Below are positions 59,328-64,000 of a DNA stretch of 64,000 nt, piece after piece; the first letter of the stretch is position 1, and each line of letters begins with the position of its first letter. The notes below the pieces were generated by a model, which was not told the DNA's origin, made no database searches, and saw only the letters and a program-made list of their open reading frames with translations. The position numbers were made by a program, and so were the translations under genes. Source of the stretch: Ralstonia pickettii (lineage in GTDB: Bacteria; Pseudomonadota; Gammaproteobacteria; Burkholderiales; Burkholderiaceae); assembly GCF_001699815.1 (NCBI RefSeq), contig NZ_MCGB01000072.1, positions 1 through 64,000 on the forward strand, in the 5' to 3' direction.

Positions 59328-60890
59328 ATGCCGTCAGCCGCCCGCGCTGTACGCACCCGTTCGGTAGCCCGCCATGCGCGGCTGGCCGTCGGCCTGCTGG
59401 CGCTGGCTTCGGCTCATGCTGCGCTGGCCTTCGGCTTCAACGATGTGGCCGCACGCGCCAAGCAACTGGCCGCCAAGCCTTACCAGGCGCCCGCCGACAC
59501 CCTGCCGCGCGAACTGCGCGAACTGCGCTACGACCAGTACCGCGAAATCCGCTTCAAGTCCGACCAGGCCTATTGGCGCCGTGACAAGCTGCCGTTCGAA
59601 CTCGGCTTCTTCCACGAGGGTTCGTACTACGACCAGCCTGTGAAGATCAACGAGGTGTCGCCCGCCGGCGTGCGCGAAATCCGCTTCGATCCGCGCCTGT
59701 TCGACTACGGCCCGGTCAAGCTCGATCCGAAACAGGTGCAGAAGCTCGGCTTTGCCGGCTTCCGCGTGCACTATCCGATGAACACGCCCAAGTACAAGGA
59801 CGAAGTCATCGTGTTCCTGGGCGCGTCGTACTTCCGCGGCATCGGCAAGGGGCAGGTCTACGGCCTGTCCGCGCGCGGTCTGGCCATCGACACCGCGCTC
59901 AATTCGGGCGAGGAATTCCCCCGCTTCACCGATTTCTGGATCGAACGCCCCGCGGTCAACGCCAAGGAACTGACAATCTACGCGCTGCTCAACTCGCGCC
60001 GCGCCACGGGTGCCTACCGCTTTGTCATCAAGCCGGGCAGCGATACGGCGGTCGACGTGAAGGCGCAGGTGTACATGCGCGAAAACGTGAGCAAGCTGGC
60101 CATCGCACCGCTCACCAGCATGTTCTTCTTTGGCGAGAATCAGCCGGCGCCTGCGCTGGATTTCCGCCCCGAGGTGCACGACTCCGACGGCCTGTCGGTG
60201 CTTTCCGGCACGGGTGAATGGATCTGGCGTCCGCTGACGAACCCCAAGCGCCTGCTGGTCAGCTCGTTCGGGACGACCAATCCGGGCGGCTTCGGCCTGA
60301 TGCAGCGTGACCGCGCGTTCTCCAGCTACCAGGAAATCGGCGACCGCTATGAACTGCGCCCGAGCGCGTGGGTCGAGCCCGTCGGCAAATGGGGCGCGGG
60401 CCGCGTGGAGCTTGTGCAGATCCCGACGCCCGACGAGACGAACGACAATGTGGTCGCCTACTGGGTGCCCGAGAACCCGCCCAAGCCGCATCAGCCGTTC
60501 AACCTTGAATACCGCCTGCTGTGGCAGAAGGATGCCGACAAGAAGCCAGCGCTGGCATGGGTTACGCAGACGCGCCGCTCGCACGGCTGGACCACCAAGC
60601 GCCCCGACGAGCGCAAGCCTGACGATACGATCGCCTTCGTGGTCGACTTTGAAGGCCCCGCACTGGCCAAGCTGGCGCCGAATGCGCCGGTTGAGCCGGT
60701 GTTCTCGGCAGATGCCAACGGCAAGATCGAATCGATCTTCGGCCAGCCCAACACCGCGACCGGCGGCTGGCGCGTGACCGTGCGCCTCAAGCGGGTCGAC
60801 GACGACAAACCCGTCGAATTGCGCGGCTACCTGCGCAGCGGCGGCACCGGACTCTCTGAGACGTGGAGCTACCTGTTACCGCCGGGCTGA
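59328..60890 (+). CDS. opgG: Periplasmic glucan biosynthesis protein OpgG
   Basis: A 520-residue periplasmic protein needed for osmoregulated periplasmic glucans. The signal peptide is followed by the mature start [18 protein letters not shown]. The beta-sandwich motifs are [56 protein letters not shown], then FFGENQP and [14 protein letters not shown]. The ATG at 59328 gives a sensible signal peptide. An in-frame TTG at 59298 would add ten residues and cannot be excluded. It is followed two bases later by opgH. Confidence 0.95.
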   Translation: MPSAARAVRTRSVARHARLAVGLLALASAHAALAFGFNDVAARAKQLAAKPYQAPADTLPRELRELRYDQYREIRFKSDQAYWRRDKLPFELGFFHEGSYYDQPVKINEVSPAGVREIRFDPRLFDYGPVKLDPKQVQKLGFAGFRVHYPMNTPKYKDEVIVFLGASYFRGIGKGQVYGLSARGLAIDTALNSGEEFPRFTDFWIERPAVNAKELTIYALLNSRRATGAYRFVIKPGSDTAVDVKAQVYMRENVSKLAIAPLTSMFFFGENQPAPALDFRPEVHDSDGLSVLSGTGEWIWRPLTNPKRLLVSSFGTTNPGGFGLMQRDRAFSSYQEIGDRYELRPSAWVEPVGKWGAGRVELVQIPTPDETNDNVVAYWVPENPPKPHQPFNLEYRLLWQKDADKKPALAWVTQTRRSHGWTTKRPDERKPDDTIAFVVDFEGPALAKLAPNAPVEPVFSADANGKIESIFGQPNTATGGWRVTVRLKRVDDDKPVELRGYLRSGGTGLSETWSYLLPPG

Positions 60891-60892
60891 AC

Positions 60893-63451
60893 GTGACGAC
60901 AGCCCAGACTGGCGGTGCTCCCGGCGCCGCCCCCTCCACCAGCCCTGCCACAGCGCAGTCTGTGGCAGACCATTACCTTGAAGCGCTGCCGCTGGCGGCC
61001 GATGCGCGTGCTGCGCTGCTGCACGACGCGGGCATCACCGCTGGCGACGACGATGCAGCGGCGCTTGCCAAGCTGCATCGCGCACTGGCCAGGCTCGACC
61101 CGGCGCAGACAACCTCGCTTGACGCCGACGCGCCGGCCTACGCCTCCGTAGGCTCGCGCCTGGATGCCGCCTATGGCGCCACGCGCGCCAATGCCGCATC
61201 GACGGAGCCCACTGCTGAACCGGTACCGCCGCTTGAGCACGATAGCCAGGGCCGCATCCATCTGGATACGGGCCCCGCACCCGCGCGCCGGTCGATGGTG
61301 CCGTGGCCGTGGGTGCTCGGGCCCATCTGGCGCGCGCGCAAGGCCATCGACCGCTGGATGCACGGCGGCCAGAAGCCGGTGCCGTATGAAGCGCCCGACT
61401 CGCCCGACCCGAAAGGCATCTGGCGCTTCGTCGGGGCGCGCCGGCGCCTGACGCTTCTCGCGCTGATGATCGCGCAGACCATCGCTGCCACCTGGGCGAT
61501 GAGCACAGTGCTGCCATACCACGGCGCAGATTGGCTCGAAGCCATCATCATCGTGCTGTTTGCGGTGCTGTTCTGCTGGGTGTCAGCTGGCTTCTGGACG
61601 GCCATCACCGGCTTCCTGCTGCTGGCCTTCCACGGCGACCGCTTCGTCATCTCGCGCCGCGCCACGCCCGACGCCACGATTCCGGACGATGCGCGCACGG
61701 CCATCGTCATGCCGATCTGCAATGAAGATGTGCAGCGCGTGTTCGCGGGGCTGCGCGCGACGTACGAGTCGTTGCAGCGCACGGGACACCTGGAGCACTT
61801 CGACTTCTTCGTGCTGTCGGACTCCGGCGACCCGGACATCCGCACGGCAGAAGCCGACGCATGGCTGCACATCTGCCGCGCGCTCGATGGTTTCGGCCGC
61901 ATCTTCTACCGCTGGCGCCGCCACCGCGTGAAGCGCAAGAGCGGCAACATCGACGATTTCTGCCGGCGCTGGGGCGGCAAATACCGCTACATGATCGTGC
62001 TCGACGCCGACAGCGTGATGAGCGGCGATTGCCTGACGCGCCTCGTGCAGTTGATGGAAGGCGCGCCAAGCGCGGGCATCATCCAGACCGCGCCGCGCGC
62101 CGCCGGCCGCGACACGCTGTATGCGCGTATCCAGCAATTCGCCACGCGCGTGTACGGGCCGCTGTTCACCGCTGGCCTGCACTACTGGCAACTCGGCGAG
62201 TCGCACTACTGGGGCCACAACGCCATCATCCGGCTAGACCCGTTCATCAAGCACTGCGCGCTGGCGCCGATTCCGGGCAAGGGCTCGCTTTCCGGCGAGA
62301 TCATGTCGCACGACTTTGTCGAAGCCGCGCTGATGCGGCGCGCCGGCTGGGCCGTGTGGATCGCCTACGACCTCGACGGCAGCTACGAAGAAATGCCGCC
62401 CAACCTGCTCGACGAGCTGGGCCGCGACCGCCGCTGGTGCCACGGCAACCTCATGAACTTCCGCCTGTTCGGCGCGCCGGGCTTTCACCGTGTGCACCGC
62501 GCGGTGTTCATCACCGGCGTGATGGCGTATCTGTCGGCGCCGCTGTGGTTCCTGTTTCTGATCCTGTCGACGGCCCTGCTGGCCAAGCACACGCTGATCG
62601 CGCCGGAATACTTCACGCAGCCCCGCCAGCTCTTCCCGATCTGGCCGGAGTGGCATCCGGAAAAAGCCGCCGCGCTGTTTTCCGCCACCGCCACCGTGCT
62701 GTTCCTGCCGAAGATCCTGAGCGTGCTCGTCCTGTGGGCGCAGGGGCCGAAACGCTTTGGCGGGGCGATCCACCTGGCGTTGTCGATGGCAATCGAGGCG
62801 GTGTTCTCGGTGCTGGCCGCGCCGGTGCGCATGCTGTTCCACACGCGCTTTGTGACGGCCGCGTTCCTCGGCTGGAAGGTGCACTGGAAGTCGCCGCCGC
62901 GCGAAGATGCACAGACGCATTGGAGCGACGCCGTACGCCGCCACGGCCTGCACACCGTCATCGGCATCGTTTGGGCCGCCATCGTGTATTGGCTGAACCC
63001 GAGCTTCCTTTGGTGGCTGTCGCCCGTGGTCGGCGCGCTGATCGTGTCGATTCCGCTGTCCGTGTTCTCCAGCCGCGTGAGCCTGGGCCGCCGCATGCGG
63101 CGCCTGCGCCTGTTCATGATTCCCGAGGAAGTGCGCCCGCCGCGTGAGTTGCGCGCCACGCGCAAGCACCTGCGCAATGCGCCGCCGATGCCGGATTTCC
63201 GCCAAGCCGTGGTCGACCCCGTCACCAACGCGCTGATGTGCGCGATCGGCACGGCGCGCTTTCCGCACGACCGGCGCTTGGTTGCCGTGCGTGAGGCGCA
63301 TGTGCGCCATGCGTTGGAGGTTGGCCCGGACAAGCTCACGGGCAAGCAGAAGCTGGTGTTGCTGTCCGATCCATTCTCCTTGTCGGCACTGCACCTGGCG
63401 GTGTGGTCGTCACCTGCACAGCGTGCGGCCTGGGAAGCTGCACAGGGCTGA
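60893..63451 (+). CDS. opgH: Glucan glucosyltransferase OpgH
   Basis: An 852-residue inner-membrane glycosyltransferase of family 2 that builds the beta-1,2 glucan backbone from UDP-glucose. The soluble N-terminal part is followed by two membrane helices (about 195-250). Next comes the catalytic domain with [27 protein letters not shown] and DRRWCHGN, then several C-terminal helices. The start is probably the GTG at 60893, two bases after opgG; an upstream GTG at 60863 would overlap opgG. With opgG it forms the standard opgGH operon. Confidence 0.94.
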   Translation: MTTAQTGGAPGAAPSTSPATAQSVADHYLEALPLAADARAALLHDAGITAGDDDAAALAKLHRALARLDPAQTTSLDADAPAYASVGSRLDAAYGATRANAASTEPTAEPVPPLEHDSQGRIHLDTGPAPARRSMVPWPWVLGPIWRARKAIDRWMHGGQKPVPYEAPDSPDPKGIWRFVGARRRLTLLALMIAQTIAATWAMSTVLPYHGADWLEAIIIVLFAVLFCWVSAGFWTAITGFLLLAFHGDRFVISRRATPDATIPDDARTAIVMPICNEDVQRVFAGLRATYESLQRTGHLEHFDFFVLSDSGDPDIRTAEADAWLHICRALDGFGRIFYRWRRHRVKRKSGNIDDFCRRWGGKYRYMIVLDADSVMSGDCLTRLVQLMEGAPSAGIIQTAPRAAGRDTLYARIQQFATRVYGPLFTAGLHYWQLGESHYWGHNAIIRLDPFIKHCALAPIPGKGSLSGEIMSHDFVEAALMRRAGWAVWIAYDLDGSYEEMPPNLLDELGRDRRWCHGNLMNFRLFGAPGFHRVHRAVFITGVMAYLSAPLWFLFLILSTALLAKHTLIAPEYFTQPRQLFPIWPEWHPEKAAALFSATATVLFLPKILSVLVLWAQGPKRFGGAIHLALSMAIEAVFSVLAAPVRMLFHTRFVTAAFLGWKVHWKSPPREDAQTHWSDAVRRHGLHTVIGIVWAAIVYWLNPSFLWWLSPVVGALIVSIPLSVFSSRVSLGRRMRRLRLFMIPEEVRPPRELRATRKHLRNAPPMPDFRQAVVDPVTNALMCAIGTARFPHDRRLVAVREAHVRHALEVGPDKLTGKQKLVLLSDPFSLSALHLAVWSSPAQRAAWEAAQG

Positions 63452-63475
63452 ACGCGCCACCCCACTTGAAGTGCC

Positions 63476-63508
63476 GCGCCCCACCAGCGTCTTGCCGGTG
63501 GGGCGTTT
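63476..63508 (+). terminator. Rho-independent terminator of opgGH
   Basis: CGCCCCACC (63476-63484) pairs with GGTGGGGCG (63496-63504) and is followed by TTTT. It lies 25 bases after the opgH stop. Confidence 0.85.
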
Positions 63509-63641
63509 TACTTCCCGTTACATCCGTAGGATTTGCGTATCACCTGAAGCGCCCAACGGTTCATAGAATGGCATCACGAACTTGATACACGAAGTCGACG
63601 GCACAGTAGCCCCCGGCCTCGCAACCGTAAGGAGAAGCATC

Positions 63642-63965
63642 ATGAAACGCACACTGCTCGCATTCGTTCTGGGTGGCGCCGCGCTGTGCGCCTCGACGGC
63701 GGCGCTGGCGCATGTGGATGTCGGCGTGGCGATCGGCGTGCCTGCGCCGGTGTATGTGGCCCCGGCACCTGTCTATGCACCCCCGCCCGTGGTATATCGC
63801 CCTGCCCCGGTCTATGCCCCGGCCCCGGTGATCTATGGCGGCTACTATCGTGACCGCGACGACTGGCGTGAGCGCGAATGGCGCCGCCACGAGTGGCGCG
63901 AACGCGAATGGCACGAACACGAAGGGCACCACGATCACGGCTGGCACCGCGGCTGGGACCGCTAA
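63642..63965 (+). CDS. Secreted Pro/Tyr-rich protein with His/Arg-rich tail
   Basis: A 107-residue protein with a signal peptide (MKRTLLAFVLGGAALCASTA). The middle contains repeated PAPVYAPPPVVYRPAPVYAP units. The C-terminus is very rich in Arg, His, Glu and Trp (WREREWRRHEWREREW, then HEHEGHHDHGWHRGW). TAAGGAGAAG precedes the ATG. The His-rich tail could bind metal ions. It is a common but uncharacterised type of Burkholderiales envelope protein. The longer in-frame start at 63582 is not supported. Confidence 0.75.
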   Translation: MKRTLLAFVLGGAALCASTAALAHVDVGVAIGVPAPVYVAPAPVYAPPPVVYRPAPVYAPAPVIYGGYYRDRDDWREREWRRHEWREREWHEHEGHHDHGWHRGWDR

Positions 63966-64000
63966 CGCCTAGCGGCAACAGGCAGCTACATCGGCAACGG

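Overview
The window looks like a chromosomal segment of a betaproteobacterium of the genus Ralstonia (R. pickettii-like or the solanacearum complex). I infer this from the GC-rich codon use, the 16S 5' end, and the gene order paa genes / trpE-trpG-trpD-trpC / ung / ychF / hemA-prfA-prmC / opgGH. The species is not certain from sequence alone. No tRNA, CRISPR array or intact insertion sequence was seen.

Layout. 1-658: the 5' end of a 16S rRNA gene (minus strand) with its boxA and a strong promoter. 659-4288: phenylacetate-type CoA genes (enoyl-CoA hydratase divergent from paaG-paaI-paaK) around a TetR-type palindrome, with a long hairpin element before paaK. 4303-7746: mltA, a small membrane protein, apaG, rpe and gph. 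7737-13998: the tryptophan cluster, preceded by a previously unlisted Trp-rich leader peptide (trpL), with an extra secreted-protein gene between trpG and trpD, then a CYTH protein and ung. 14031-14282: twelve degenerate 21-bp tandem units. 14353-21694 (minus): FUSC membrane protein, M61 peptidase, acuI-type reductase, dsbC and a UbiH-family hydroxylase. 22060-23705: two small exported proteins, a lytic transglycosylase and an isolated fliT with a sigma-54-like promoter. 24117-25208: ychF.

25.2-47.3 kb is a genomic island inserted between ychF and what looks like ychF's original terminator (47288-47317). It begins with four co-oriented genes, three different tyrosine recombinases plus a small HTH/coiled-coil protein, matching the ginABCD module that defines GInt islands. 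The first cargo block (31.7-41.3 kb) is a phthalate (oph/pht) catabolic cluster. It holds the Rieske oxygenase ophA2, dihydrodiol dehydrogenase ophB, decarboxylase ophC, transporter ophD and reductase ophA1, with a porin, a dedicated quinolinate phosphoribosyltransferase, a MarR regulator and a hemerythrin. Three copies of one palindrome (TAGA-NN-TCTA core) lie at the cluster's promoters, two of them exactly between -35 and -10, so a single repressor probably controls the regulon. The second cargo block (41.7-47.0 kb) is defence-like: a SieB-type superinfection exclusion protein in an operon with two small unknown proteins, and a Gabija-like pair (OLD/TOPRIM nuclease plus UvrD-family helicase).

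47.6-52.4 kb: a phytochrome-like histidine kinase that lacks the residues needed to hold a bilin, followed by a response regulator and a REC-PAS-kinase-REC hybrid. 52.4-64 kb: a small YeaQ-type membrane protein, hemA, prfA, a lysine/alanine-rich lipoprotein, prmC, grxD, ubiX, a 56-residue lipoprotein, a secreted hypothetical, opgGH for periplasmic glucans, and a His/Arg-rich secreted protein.
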